Assembly (NCBI GenBank): GCA_914767715.1
Contig: OU612073.1
Location: 17,422,001 to 17,486,000 of the forward strand
DNA length: 64,000 bases
Source: Membranipora membranacea
Taxonomy: Eukaryota > Bryozoa > Gymnolaemata > Cheilostomatida > Membraniporidae
Reading direction: 5' to 3'
Each line of letters opens with the position of its first letter. Position 1 is the stretch's first letter. The translations under genes and the position numbers were made by a program. Positions 22,790 to 34,238 of the stretch are shown here, piece after piece. The notes beneath the pieces are model-generated. The model did no database searches, had not been told where the DNA came from, and saw only the letters and a program-made list of their open reading frames with translations.

Positions 22790-23572
22790 GCGGCGTATCT
22801 GTAGCATTGTATGGAGATTGATAGCATCCAGTCAACAGTTAGTGTTGTAGTTCTTGTTTGAGGAATCAAGACACAAGAATCCAAACTTATCATCCGCTCA
22901 ATTGATTGCATTCATGCCAAGAGCCTCGGCCTTAATTCCCATCTGCATCCATGAGAATTCGTAATGTAATTCGAATTAGAACAGTTATTGCAGGCAACAA
23001 TCATATTGTTGCAATATGTTGTTGTCTGCAACAATCATATTGTTGCCTGCAACAAAAATTGTTGCAGGCAACAATTCGATCATTTGCTATTCGATCATAT
23101 TTAACTGCCCATCATACGGGATGACTTAAGTAACAACTGGTTTAACACAGTTACTTTTTCGTACCTTTATGTCTCTTTATGTCTCCGTATCTCTTTGCAG
23201 CTTAAAGAGACATAAAGGTACGGAAAAGTAACTGTGTTGAACCAGTTGTTACTTAAGTCATCCTGTATGATGGGCAATTAAATATGATCGAATAGCAAAT
23301 GATCGAATTGATGCCTGCAACAATATGATTGTTGCAGACAACAACATATTGCAACAATATGATTGTTGCCTGCAATAACTGTTCTAATTCGAATTACATT
23401 ACGAATTTTCATGGATGCAGATGGGAATTAAGGCCGAGGCCCTTGGCATGAATGCAATCAATTGAGGGATGATAAGTTTGGATTCTTGTGTCTTGATTCC
23501 TCAAACAAGAACTACAACACTAACTGTTGACTGGATGCTATCAATCTCCATACCATGCTACAGATACGCCGC
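22790..23572. mobile_element. 0.78 kb foldback element
   Basis: Two arms of about 385 bp are near-identical reverse complements meeting near 23,181. The outer ends read GCGGCGTATCTGTAGCAT and its complement. The arms carry internal short inverted repeats built from TTGCAACAATATGATTG-type phrases. No transposase gene is present, so it would be non-autonomous. Direct target-site duplications could not be identified. Few arm mismatches suggest it is young or kept alike by gene conversion. Confidence 0.85.
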
Positions 23573-24842
23573 TTTGTTTCAAGCGCTTGCAGGAATTTCT
23601 GTGCATGATTGTGGTAAAGCAGATTTAGACACATTAACCTGTTTTAGAGGGTCAGTTTTCACATTATCGTTAGTACTTAAAACAGCAAGACCTCAACTTG
23701 CTCTCAATACCTGATAGGGAAAGAACATACACCTAAATGGTTTCGCTGATAAGATAAAGATATTCAGAGGGATGATGTAACATCCTACTTTGAAGAACAA
23801 CCATATCTAAGAGAGTATTGCAGAATTCTATCCCAACTCAGTTATTTAAAGTCAAAAATGCTCAGTTGTAGTTATCTCCTCCTTACTTTTCAAAAAACTA
23901 TCTCCTTCCTACAGTTTTTAATTCAGAATAACCACATTTGGTCACCTGGATCGTTAGTCAATCAGCTAACTATTCATTTATCTCTTTCTGCAAAAAACTC
24001 CAAATCTGACAAAAAATCTCCAAGTTTGTGTTTTTCTGTTTGGGCAGAACTACACTTCGACATGGTAACTGACAGAGATCTGGTTTTTTTTGGAGCATCA
24101 GTTCATCACATTATCTAAATGAGCTTTTGAGGGCATGTTTGAAATATTTTTTTGACATATTTAAAATTGCGATTTACTTTTTCATTACGGTGTTTATTTC
24201 ATCCATCAGTGCAGTGGCAATGTTGCGCAAGGCAGTGCAAAGAGCCTATATATTTGTAGTTTCTATGCCATTGTGTACAGTTTCAAACAAATTCTAATTG
24301 CCTTTTATCAAAGGAGTGGAGCAATTTACAAATGACAATGGAGATGCTATACTGAACTTAAACAAAAGAATATTTCTGTTGGTTGATATAAGTTTTCAGT
24401 ATAGATCGTGGTGACCCATCAGTCACCCATCAAATTCTATCAGAATGACTATAGACCTCAGAATAATTAATATTATTAATATTCCAAAACATGGTTTGGA
24501 TTTGGCTTTTTCAGTGGATAATGTTCAATGATAGCATTTTCAAACTACACCCAAATGTTTGAGCTTAAATTTTACTCGAATGTCATCTCAATATTTTCAT
24601 TATTGAAAAACACTAATGTAACTATGCTGGATGCGTATAGGATTATGATAACTGTGTGTCTGGAGGGCTCACCCTTAATAACACGCATGATATTCTATGT
24701 GAAATATTCTGCTGCATTTTCTGTGAGCTGGTTTCTGTATGTTCGACCTTGGTGTATCTATCACCATTAAGGAATTGCAGCCCTGAAATAACCATTGACA
24801 GCATTCATGTTACGGTTGAATTTGTACATTTGTTTAAAAATC
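23573..24842. other. No gene recognised
   Basis: AT-rich sequence. Short open frames overlap but none shows a domain or matching splice sites. Confidence 0.4.
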
Positions 24843-25452
24843 GTGCCCTGGGACTGCATCTATACTGCAACAAGTTATAGTGTTGTTACTTTTGAGGATT
24901 CGGTTAGCCAAACAGGTGGGCTGCCTCAATAAACAACAAATCTGAGATTGCCTCCAAACAAAATTGGAAGCAATTCTTCACGCAGTGCATTGAAACGATC
25001 TAAGTACAATTGAGACCTCTGCTGGATGAAGATATCAGTTAGAGCAATTACAGACATTGTTTTCTAAGAGTAAATTTTCTAATCCCTCAAGAAAATCTTA
25101 TTTGTAAACAACCAGTGTATTGCAGTCTCTGTGTTTCATTACAGGGAAAGAATTTGTTACTGTTGTGCCTTGTTTATCTTTTCCAAAGGATTTAAAGGCA
25201 ATGTAATTTTAGAATACCAAAACCTGAGGATAACCTAGACTTGTTGCTTCTTATGATATTTATGTATTATAGCATTATTACATGAGATTAAAATTGAAGG
25301 TTGAATTAAATCAGATGTCTTGTCGCAAGCAACATCCTGGAGCATAGGCGACAAAATTTGTTGCCTTAGTGGCCAGGCCGCAATATCTGCGCCAGGTTGC
25401 TCTCTGTTTGCAGGCAGGTCGGAGCACACATGGGTTCCAACCATAGCCCAGT
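24843..25452. repeat. 0.6 kb direct duplication, copy 1
   Basis: Colinear with 25,819-26,392 at high identity, starting at tgccctgggactgcatct and ending near agcccagt. On the minus strand both copies keep an open frame with the phrase DLPANREQPGADI, but no start, splice sites or family were recognised. Confidence 0.85.
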
Positions 25453-25818
25453 GCTAGACAATTTGTAATCCTGCTCAGTCCAAATATATTTTCCAACCAG
25501 CATTCCAAGCCCAAAACCCCAGTTCTGATACAAAAAATTTAGCCCATATTGGGTGCCCCGTTTTTTTATACCAATTTTATTGCATCTAAAATATCATATC
25601 ATATTATGTTGAATCAATAGGCTTTAGTGGCTGGCTACTCATATATTTACATTTTTGCAATCGACCATGACACCTTGTCGACATTCAATTATCCACATTC
25701 TCTTTACTCAACAAAAACATGGTCCATGCTTCTAAAAAGTTATACAATGTTGCGATCACTTCACTCTTGGTTAGCCGGGTAAACCTTCTTCCGGGAGTTA
25801 TTGCACAATCAAGTAGAG

Positions 25819-26392
25819 GGTGCCCTGGGACTGCATCTATACTGCAACAAGTTATAATGTCGTTACTTTTGAGGATTCGGTTAGCCAAACAGGTGGGCTG
25901 CCTCAATAAAAACCAAATCTGAGATGGCCTGCAAACAAAATCTGAAGCAATTCTCCATGCGGTGCATTGAAACGATCCAAGTACAATTGAGACCTAAGCT
26001 GGATGAAGATATCAGTTAGAGCAATTACAGACATTGTTTTCTCACAGTAAATTTTCTAATCCCTCAAGAAAATCTTATTTGTAAACAACCAGTTGTATTG
26101 CAGTCTCTGTGTTTCATTACAGGGAAAGAATTTGTTACTGTTGTGCCTTGTTTATCTTTTCCAAATTGAAGGCAATGTAATATTAGAATATCAAAACCTG
26201 AGGATAACCTTTGTGTCTCAAGACTGATTAAAATTGAAGGTTGATTTAAATCAGATGTCTTGTCACAAGCCACATCCCGGAGCATAGGCGGCGAAATTCG
26301 TTGCCTTAGTGGCCAGGCCACAATATCTGCGCCAGGTTGCTCTCTGTTTGCAGGCAGGTCGGCGCACACCTGGGTGCCAACCAAAGCCCAGT
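25819..26392. repeat. 0.6 kb direct duplication, copy 2
   Basis: Second copy of the unit at 24,843-25,452, same orientation, separated by about 370 bp of unrelated AT-rich DNA. It has small deletions relative to copy 1. Confidence 0.85.
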
Positions 26393-27419
26393 AGACGATG
26401 GACCGCAGTCACATTTGATATGAGGCCCTTTCGATAAATTTAAGGTTCAATGATTGCACAGACCAAGGGTACATTGTGGCAGCATCATTCAACAATTGTA
26501 ATAGTTAATCCTATTGTAAAAACTGCCACAATACTGCCTTCCTAGCTATACCCACCGTATCAATTTAGCTAGGATAGTTAGGTGTAATTTAAGCATAAAA
26601 CTTCATGTCTAATTGTGGAGTAAGGCTGTACAAAGAGAAATTTTTACGGGAGAGCCTGCATATTCTTTTTTTTACTGTAATCAAGAACTTTGAATTCAGT
26701 TCATTCTCCAGAACCCTATAATTGTGACAAATAGATGAAAGGAGTTTTTGGCATCAAGCTTCCCATAACTTTCCCCTTGATGCAAAGCTCGCAGGTACCT
26801 TGACCAAGGAGTAAAATGCTCTTTCCTTGACTATTGTTAAAAAATTTACTCTGAATCCCTTTACTCTGTGAAGCAGTCTATCCACATGCTTGAAACTAAA
26901 ATGTTTTACACAGATAGATAGATGGGGTGATAACTCTATACTGCAAATGAGCCACCAAATTTCAACAATAAGAGAAGACAACTTCTTAGCCCAAGATTTG
27001 CCCAAATTGACTTTAATGAACTGAGAATCTCGAGTGCACTAGCATGAATAAATTGGAGTGTTCCTTTCTTGAGCTCATTGTCATCAAATCGAAATATTCT
27101 TAATTCATTCTTAACCCTGGCGCCAGTATCAGTTAAAACTGTTGTCTTTGATCTGTGGTATGTTATATTCAAAATGTCACTAATTGGAAGGGTCGGCATT
27201 GTACTTCTGACTCGGGTCTAGCTCTAGTTACAACACAAGTCATCATGGCAGAGTCAGCACCGTATACTCTTCCCCTGGGCCTACTTATTACAGGTGAAGT
27301 TCTCACATAGCTTGCTTCAGTACTCATTTCAGTGATTGTTTTGAGTTGGTCAGAAGGTGAATTATCTAAAGGTCGGTTAACAGCTACAGATATGTTTGTG
27401 TCCCATTTGGCTCATGATC
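26393..27419. other. No gene recognised
   Basis: Intergenic sequence. Minus-strand open frames at 26,754-27,199 are short and show no domain. Confidence 0.4.
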
Positions 27420-27725
27420 CTCCCTCCCAATCCAAACCAATACTGATTTATGTCTCCAGAAGGATTTCTCATGAAGTTCTTAGCACCAGCTCACTCATTC
27501 TAGTGAGGGACCAAATTACTTGTATTGTAACCATCAAGCAACAAAGGTTAATCCCAAAGTGTTATATGTCAATGTACCCCTATGATAAGAATCCAAATAA
27601 GCCACATTTTACAGTTTTGGAATTCTGCATGGTCAGTGTAAGAGCTCTGTGAGTCGATACCACCACTCCCTGAATTGTTCAAATTATCGTGATGTTCCCA
27701 CAGTGCCCCTGAATATGAAATATTT
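27420..27725 (-). repeat. Dispersed repeat, copy 2
   Basis: Homologous to 14,156-14,470 in the opposite orientation, including a segment that reads SYTDHAEF on the minus strand. Most of the block is alignable, so this is one repeat family. Confidence 0.7.
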
Positions 27726-27961
27726 TTTTTTGAAAATAAATTTATCACGCAAAATATGCCAACCATATAAAGTTACATCATCAATGGCTGGTTGACCTAA
27801 TGGCAGAAGTGAAGCAGAATAATCATGTGATAAAAGGTCGATTACATGGACATGGTCAATGATAAATAATAAGATTAAAAAGCTAAGCAAAAAATATACT
27901 TTTAAAAAGCCTTGGATGATGATCAAAATTTTCAAATTGACACAAAAGTCCGCATAGTAAG

Positions 27962-28168
27962 TATAGTGTATGGTACTCACCAGTTCTGTAGCCCTTTGGC
28001 CCCCTCTAGGATGTCCAGCTCAGCTTAGTCTCTCTGTGGTTCCTTGTCACCCTCGTGGCTCTTGCGCATCCCCCTTGCGAATCCCGGAAGATCCTCTTCC
28101 TATCTCCTGCAGGTAGTCACTGTCTAAAGCTCCTTGACCTTGGTTCTTATATCTCGGACTACACTACA
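27962..28168 (-). repeat. 3' LTR of the gypsy element
   Basis: 207 bp. On the element's strand it begins TGTAGTGTAGTCC and ends CCATACACTATA. It matches 32,922-33,128 except for about nine differences. The plus-strand flank 27,957-27,961 is gtaag. Confidence 0.9.
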
Positions 28169-28311
28169 TCTCCCTTTCTCTATCCATTCCTTCCTTTTCC
28201 CGCTATTGTTTAACTTCCTAAACTCCTTCTCTATCTCTATCATATTCTCCTTCCCTATCGATATCTCATCCTCCTTCACTATCCACTATTTAATGCTCAA
28301 ATGTAATCCCT

Positions 28312-28884
28312 CTATACATAGACATTTCTTCTGATGTCTGCGCACCTCATTGGAGATTCCTCCTCTCTATCTCTCTCGTTTCCTCTCTTTCCTTCCACTC
28401 TATCATCGTCTCTCCTCCTCGGTTCGTCCTCTCTCTCTCTCTCTCTCCTGTCTCGCTCTCTTCGGTCCCGTTGTTCTCCTTCCTGTCTCTCTGCATCCCT
28501 GCGACGTTCCCTCACTTGGTCTTCCTCTATATCTTTCTGTCTCCTAGCCTCGTCCAACTCTCTCCTGTACCTTTCCTCGTTCTCTCTCAACTCTCTTGCC
28601 AACTGTCTCTCTAATCTCCCCTTGATCTCTTCCTCTCTTTCCTGTCTCCCTCTCCTGGCCACTCTCCTCTTCCTATTCTCCTCCCTCTCTATCCGTTCCA
28701 TTGCCTCCTCATGGTTCTCCGGTCCGTCTCCCGCAATCACTCTTCTATCTTTCAGGTCCACTAGTATATCTAGCGCCTCCTCCTGCCTGGCTTCTCTCTC
28801 TTGTCCCAGTCCCCTTACTATCCTGTCTCTCAAATCCATCCTCCTCCTCCTATTCTCAATCCATTCATGTAATACTCCCGACAT
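28312..28884 (-). CDS. Arg/Glu-rich coiled-coil frame after integrase
   Basis: A 190-codon open frame from MSGVLHEWIENRRRRM to the stop, uninterrupted although the gag-pol frames of the same element are broken. The composition is extreme: long runs alternate Arg with Glu and Asp, predicting a continuous charged helix or coiled coil. There is no signal peptide, membrane segment or zinc motif, so it does not look like an envelope protein. It occupies the position where some gypsy elements carry a third gene. The low-complexity CT-rich DNA of the opposite strand could also leave a frame open by chance, so coding status is uncertain. Confidence 0.45.
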   Translation of the reverse strand: MSGVLHEWIENRRRRMDLRDRIVRGLGQEREARQEEALDILVDLKDRRVIAGDGPENHEEAMERIEREENRKRRVARRGRQEREEEIKGRLERQLARELRENEERYRRELDEARRQKDIEEDQVRERRRDAERQEGEQRDRRERDRREREREDEPRRRDDDRVEGKRGNERDREEESPMRCADIRRNVYV

Positions 28885-29559
28885 CTCTATTGTCAGCTCT
28901 CGCTCGGGTGCGCTTCATCCTGTAGGCGGTGCGAGTTAAAGAACGCTGCCCCGTTTCGGGCCCTTCCTATTATGTTCTTGGTAATTGCAGGTGTCCCCTC
29001 ACCTTTGTTTGCGTTTAGGTCGCAGATGTTTCTATTTATCTTGAGTACTCCCATTGTTTATCAACCATCGATTTTACCGGGTACATGGGGTATAGCACAA
29101 CCCCCAGCAGCGCCGACACATATTCCAGGTCCCTCTTGTACATGGCGATTAGCGGCCCCGCCGCCGTCGAGCACCCTCTCTCAAAGATATCGGGGATGCC
29201 CGACACTATTAACTTGGTCCCTTTTCTGTTCTCTATCTACCCTTTCATCCGGTGTAGCGTTGCCCCTCTTCTGCATATCTTTCCCGCCCCCTCTATCTCC
29301 ATATATTCCACGATACTATTTCCTATGATGGTGACCGGTACCATGTTCTATCTGTCTCTATCATTATCCCAGTCTATTTCACAATGACCCTATCTCCATC
29401 TATTCTTTATCTACAACAGGAAGCGGTCATTAATAATACATATAGTCCGGGTCCTGTTTCTCTTTTCGCACTCTCCCAGACTCTCTCCCACCTACTATTG
29501 GTTCCTCACCTTGTCTATTCTCACCTGCCGGGGTCTCAGCTACTTTATCAGTCGTATCC
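28885..29559 (-). other. Degenerate part of the gypsy element
   Basis: Between the integrase end and the charged frame. Only short broken frames are seen on the minus strand, one including a stretch around SGIPDIFERGCSTAAG of unknown origin. Confidence 0.4.
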
Positions 29560-30628
29560 TTAGCTCCCTCGGTCCTTGTTCTGCCTTTCCTTCAGTTCCC
29601 TATCCTTCTCCGCAAAGTAACACGTATTCTTCCCATCCGAGCCTAAGGATGGAATCTCGTTTCTCAGCCTCCTACCCATCATCAGTTCATCCGGGCGGTA
29701 GAGGCTTTCTAGAGGCGTTGTTCTGTATGCTAGAAGCACCTTAGACTTTTCCTTTATTTTTCTCCATACAGTCTTTATTGTCTCTATTCCTCTTTCTGCC
29801 ATACCATTACTCTGGTGATAGTATGGGCTGCTGGTCTGGTGCTCATCTCTGAAACTTTATACACGTGTTGCAGTTCTCTACCATCTCGTTGATCTCCCTG
29901 TTTATGGCCGGCCACCATACTGATTCTCTGGCGTGTCTGGTTGTCTTCACAATTCCCGGTTGTCCACTATGTAGCTTTGTGAGGATTCCCGCTCTCAGCT
30001 CCAAAGGAATATATATCCTGGAGTTCAACATCACTAATCCTTCCACTATACTCAAATTATCTATGTTCGCTCTTACTCTCCTCCCTTCTGCTGATAGCCT
30101 TTCCGGCCAGTCTCCCCCTATTCCTCTAACTATATCTTGATAATACGCGTCCGTCTCTCCTGCTTTCCCTACCACTTCGAGATTTACGTCTGATGTGGCA
30201 TTTATGTATCTCCGTGCATGCTTTTCTACTCTTTGTATTTTCACACTTTCCTTCCCATCTGGTGGTCTTGACAGAAGATCGGCTACAAACATCCCCTCTC
30301 CCGGGGTATGAAAGATTCTGTATCGGTACCGCATCAGTCTCATTTTGAATCTCTGGACTCTCAAAGGCAAATCCGATAAGTCCCTACTGCCTAACAGCAG
30401 GATTGAAGGAGTGTGGTCTGTCTCTATCTCAAACGTTCTTCCAACTAGGTAGAAAACGAACTTCTCACAGGCCCATGTAATTGCCAATGCCTCATTCTCT
30501 ATCTGGCCGTACCTACGCTCTGTCTCCGTCATCTTTCTTGAAGCGTATACTACCGGCTGCCATTCTCCAAACTGATTTTCCTGCATTAATGCTGCCCCTA
30601 ATGAGTGGGCGCTCGCATCAGCCGTCAC
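29560..30628 (-). pseudogene. RNase H and integrase remnant of the gypsy pol
   Basis: From 30,628 down, the frame starts with TADASAHSLGAALMQ (RNase H, first catalytic Asp), then ASRKMTETERRYGQIENEAL and TDHTPSILLL, typical of Ty3/gypsy RNase H. The integrase zinc-binding module follows with HSGQPGIVKTTRHARESVWW and CNTCIKF. Directly after it, in the next frame, comes SSPYYHQSNGMAERGIETIK with the third catalytic Glu. About 100 residues that should hold the two catalytic Asp residues are missing, an internal deletion at about 29,803-29,845. Confidence 0.85.
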
Positions 30629-30767
30629 TCTATGTCTCCTTTGACGATCGCTTCCCTAACCTTGTCGAAGCTCTCCTGCTGCCTACATGTCCAGCACCAG
30701 TCATTCTTGGCCCGCACCAGTTCACGCAATGGGACCTGTAGCTCCGAGAGCAACGGGCTGAATCTCC

Positions 30768-31398
30768 CTAGTAATTCACCATAGCCAGAAACCGTTTCAA
30801 CGCCTTCAAATCCTGAGGCGCCGGCATCTCCCTGATCGCTCTCTCCTTTTCCGGGTCCACTTTTATGCCCTCACTAATCAGTATATTGCCCCAAAATTTA
30901 ACCTCCTTCACCAAAAATTCACATTTATCTTTATTCAAAGTTAGTCCTGAACCCTCCAACTTATTCAACACCTCTTCCAACCCTCTGTCGTACTCCTCCT
31001 TTGTGCTCCCCACTACCAGAATATCATCCATCATACATACTACCCCCTTACTATCGCCCAGAATCTTATACATTTGACGTTGGAAAAATTCTGGAGCAGC
31101 CGATATTCCGAAGGGCATCTTGCAGTATTGGTACCGACCGAAAGGCGTAATGAATGTCGTGTGTACTCTGGTAGCTTCCTGAATTAGCATCCATCTTACT
31201 AAAGAACTTGCTCCCTTCTAGTGATGCTAATGTATCCTCAAGTCTAGGCAGTGGAAAATGCTCTCTCTGGACACTCTTTTTCAGCTGTGTCAGATCAACG
31301 CACAACCTCACTTTGCCGTTCGACTTGGGCGCTACTACCATGCCCGAGCACCATGTGGTCGGGTACTCCACCTTTTCTATAACTCCTAATTTCGCCAT
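30768..31398 (-). pseudogene. Reverse transcriptase remnant of the gypsy pol
   Basis: Two overlapping frames hold the fingers and palm. The upper one (31,066-31,398) contains GVIEKVEYPTTWCSGMVV and KVRLCVDLTQLKKSV. The lower one (30,768-31,190) contains TTFITPFGRYQYCKMPFGIS and the catalytic box as CMMDDILV, in place of the usual Y/F-M-D-D. A frameshift near 31,180 separates them, and a stop follows MVNY at the lower end. Confidence 0.85.
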
Positions 31399-31464
31399 CC
31401 TCTCCAGTCCACACTTTGTTGCTTCTCTAAGTCCTATCGGTACTCTTCTTGGAACACACAGGCA

Positions 31465-32880
31465 TTATGGAACTGCGTCGTCTTTGAGATTTACCCTAAA
31501 GGCTTCTGGCAACACCCCTAGTTTTCCGAACAATTTAGGATGTTTACTCCGTACCTCATCGATTACCAAACGGACAGTTTTCACTAAACTCAGTTTCCTT
31601 ACTTCTGGCTTTCCTATCAAGTTATTCCTAGCTCCCTTCATCACAAACACTGTACTAGGCACTTTTTGCCCCCACGCTGAAACTATGTCTATCTTCATCT
31701 TTCCTACTTCGTCCAGCAGGCTCCCATCAGCACCAGTAAGTCTTTATCCACTCCTATTTTGCTCTTTAACTGTCACAAAGACTCTTCCGAATCACTCGAG
31801 TATCCGCTTATGACATTAACCTGCCCCTTGCTATTTTGCTGCTGCCCACTTCCTCTATCTTTCGACTTTGGGCATTCTCTGGCAAGGTGGGTCCTCCACA
31901 TTCTTAACATTTGCCGAATCTTGGGCCTTTCTTTTCCTTGTAAGCACTGGGGCATTCCCTCATCAGGTGGTTTTGGCTACTGCATATGAAACAGCCCCTG
32001 CCCCTGCCTATTCCTCTACTTGGGCCCCCTCTTCCTCGGAATCCACCTCAGCTTCTATAGCAAATCGATAACTGTTCGTCCTCTCCTATCGGTTTTCTTT
32101 GATCCTCCTCTACTCTATCTATCTATTTCGGGCTTCACTATCCTACTACTTTCACTGTCCTTGGATATTATGTTTGCTGCAGCTTTTGCCGACTCGAACC
32201 GCAAGCACACTGATTTGACCTTATCCGCATCTAGGTTTTTCTTCCCGAGCAACTCTGCTCTGAGTTTATCGTTGTGAAGGCCCTATATCACAACTTTTAC
32301 GATCAGATCATCCACTAAGTTCCCCACCTGCAAGTCCTAGCAGCCCTGTCAACTCTCTCTATGAACTTGTCAACTCTCTCTTCTAATTTCTGTTCTATGG
32401 CCAGATATCTATGTCTTGTTGCTACTATGTTTTCCTTTTCTTGAAAATGTGCCGAGAACTCCCCTTTAAGCTCGTCATACTGCATTTTCGACACATCCAT
32501 ATTCCAGGTATCGAATATTTCCATTCCTATTTCTCCCCATACTGTCTAACAACAATGCTGCCTTCCTCTGTTCGACCTCAAACCTCTTCTTGGCCTCCTC
32601 TTTACCTTTTTCCCTTGTAGTGGCACCCTCAGCATCGTTGCTGTTCTTAAGCCCTGCTCCTATAACTGCTATTTCAAATCGTCTGATAAATCTATTCCAA
32701 CCCTCCAACTCTGCCCCATGTTCTACTATAAACTTAGGTGTACTCACTCCTCTTCCAAACTTTCTATCCATCCTACAGATAGTCACTCTCAACAATATCA
32801 AATTATCTCAACAAACTTCTCTTGTGACGTCACGATCTTCTCTATCTCTCTAAACTTGTCAACAATCACTATAACTTACT
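31465..32880 (-). pseudogene. gag, zinc knuckle and protease-linker remnants
   Basis: On the minus strand a gag-like frame runs about 32,475-32,801 (GRGVSTPKFIVEHGAELEGW) and continues after a frameshift at 32,315-32,524 (YDELKGEFSAHFQEKEN). A zinc knuckle CFICSSQNHLMREC (CX2CX4HX4C) lies near 31,930-31,990, with a second, damaged one beside it. At 31,465-31,698 the linker between protease and reverse transcriptase is seen (NNLIGKPEVRKLSLVKTV). The protease catalytic DTG/DSG motif was not found. Confidence 0.7.
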
Positions 32881-32908
32881 AAACTGGCACTTGTCTCTCT
32901 CTTCCTTT

Positions 32909-32921
32909 TACTTCTGACACC
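32909..32921 (-). promoter_or_regulatory. Primer-binding site of the gypsy element
   Basis: On the element's strand TGGTGTCAGAAGT follows the 5' LTR directly. It resembles the complement of a tRNA 3' end of the Leu type used by many LTR retrotransposons. Confidence 0.7.
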
Positions 32922-33128
32922 ATAAGTGTATGGTACTCACCAGTTCTGTAGCCCTTTGGCTCCCTCTAGTATGTCCAGCTCAGCTTAATCTCTCTGTGGT
33001 TCCTTGTCACCCTCGTGGCTCTTGCGCATCCCCCTTGCGCATCCCGGAAGTCCCCCTTCCTATCTCCTACAGGTAGTCACTGTCTAAAGCTCCTTGACCT
33101 TGGTTCTTATATCTCGGACTACACTACA
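32922..33128 (-). repeat. 5' LTR of the gypsy element
   Basis: 207 bp, paired with 27,962-28,168. It ends CACTTA on the element's strand and is bounded outside by gtaag. Confidence 0.9.
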
Positions 33129-33636
33129 GTAAGAACGTACCCATATATTCTTTGACCGATATTTTTACAGACGGCACTCCATACAAAACAGATTTAAAAT
33201 GTTCTTCTCATTCTAGATCAATTTTAACTTAATGAGATTTCGTTAATAATCTCATGAGAAGAATTATAACTTAGTGCACTGTGCGATTCTTAACTCTGCC
33301 TTAATCTATACAATACATACCTGCGAGTAACTAGGCCTTCACCTCTGTTATGTTATATTATCATTAAGTTAACTAGGAGAGGGAATACATTTTTATTTGT
33401 ATTCTTAAGCGGTCCACAGACAAGCTAGAAAACCTGAGCTAGTAAAAATGAAACAGAGCTTGAAATTCCAGCTTTGCTTATTATCTCCTCATTTTTCACT
33501 GCAGACACAAAGCGTGTTTACAAGCACCGAGATAATCATAAGGTTAGTTATCAGCCCATGATATTCCATAAACAAAGCATTTTAATGATACCCATCATAA
33601 ACGTCATGAAAAATACAACTGGTGACTGTTAATTAA

Positions 33637-33733
33637 CCAATGAGACTATTCTCTCGCTGGTCAAAGATTGCCCTAGTATAATCTGCTGCAAGAAGCGTTG
33701 TAGCGTGTAATTATAAGCCGCTTACTATAAAAG
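33637..33733 (+). promoter_or_regulatory. CCAAT and TATA boxes of an unassigned promoter
   Basis: CCAAT at 33,637-33,641 and TATAAAAGGGG at 33,726 lie about 85 bp apart on the plus strand, a typical core promoter layout. No open frame with a recognisable product follows on the plus strand, so the transcript is unknown. Confidence 0.4.
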
Positions 33734-34135
33734 GGGCGGAACTTAGACCACTAAACAAACAGTTTTCCCTCGCTAAGCTGTAAATAATCGCACGTGTGCA
33801 GTCCCTCTTTCACTGATAGTATCTGTTGGAATATAATTCACTGATCTTTGTTTACTCATATCATACATGATGTTTTCATGCCTGACATAATGTAACTGTT
33901 GTTCTTTGTCATTGTGACTCATGCTCTTACATTTTGACCTTTGTACATTTCGTGCTAAGCTGATTTTTTGTATTATCACCTTTATGTTCTTTATTATCAA
34001 TAACTAGTGTATGAGTGCAACAAGTTTTGCTTTCCTAGAGCTAAAACTGAACAAAACTGTATAAAACTGACAGTATCCCTACAATTAAATCCCTAAATTA
34101 ATTTACAGCAATATTTTAGTTTTCAGTGCATGGTG
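33734..34135. other. No gene recognised
   Basis: AT-rich sequence between an unassigned plus-strand promoter and the 3' end of the secreted lectin. No domain is seen. Confidence 0.4.
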
Positions 34136-34238
34136 TTTATTAAATGAAGAAATTAAAACAGAAAAACAGTATTGCTAAATAATTGTCATAATTACTTCAA
34201 TCAACAGAAATCATTTGGAATTTTGCTTCAGGGATTCA

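Larger units (their letters stand above)
27957..33133 (-). mobile_element. Ty3/gypsy-type LTR retrotransposon, defective
   Basis: A 5.17 kb element reads on the minus strand. It has 207-bp LTRs at both ends, a gtaag duplication on each side (27,957-27,961 and 33,129-33,133), a primer-binding site next to the 5' LTR and gag-pol remnants in the order gag, zinc knuckle, protease linker, reverse transcriptase, RNase H, integrase. The reading frame is broken several times and the integrase core is deleted, so the copy is inactive. A separate Arg/Glu-rich frame lies between integrase and the 3' LTR. The LTRs differ at about nine positions (roughly 4%), so the insertion is not very recent. Confidence 0.9.

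Noticed and set aside
28334-28939. Plus-strand Ser/Leu-rich frames
   Set aside because: Antisense shadow of the Arg/Glu-rich minus-strand frame of the retrotransposon.
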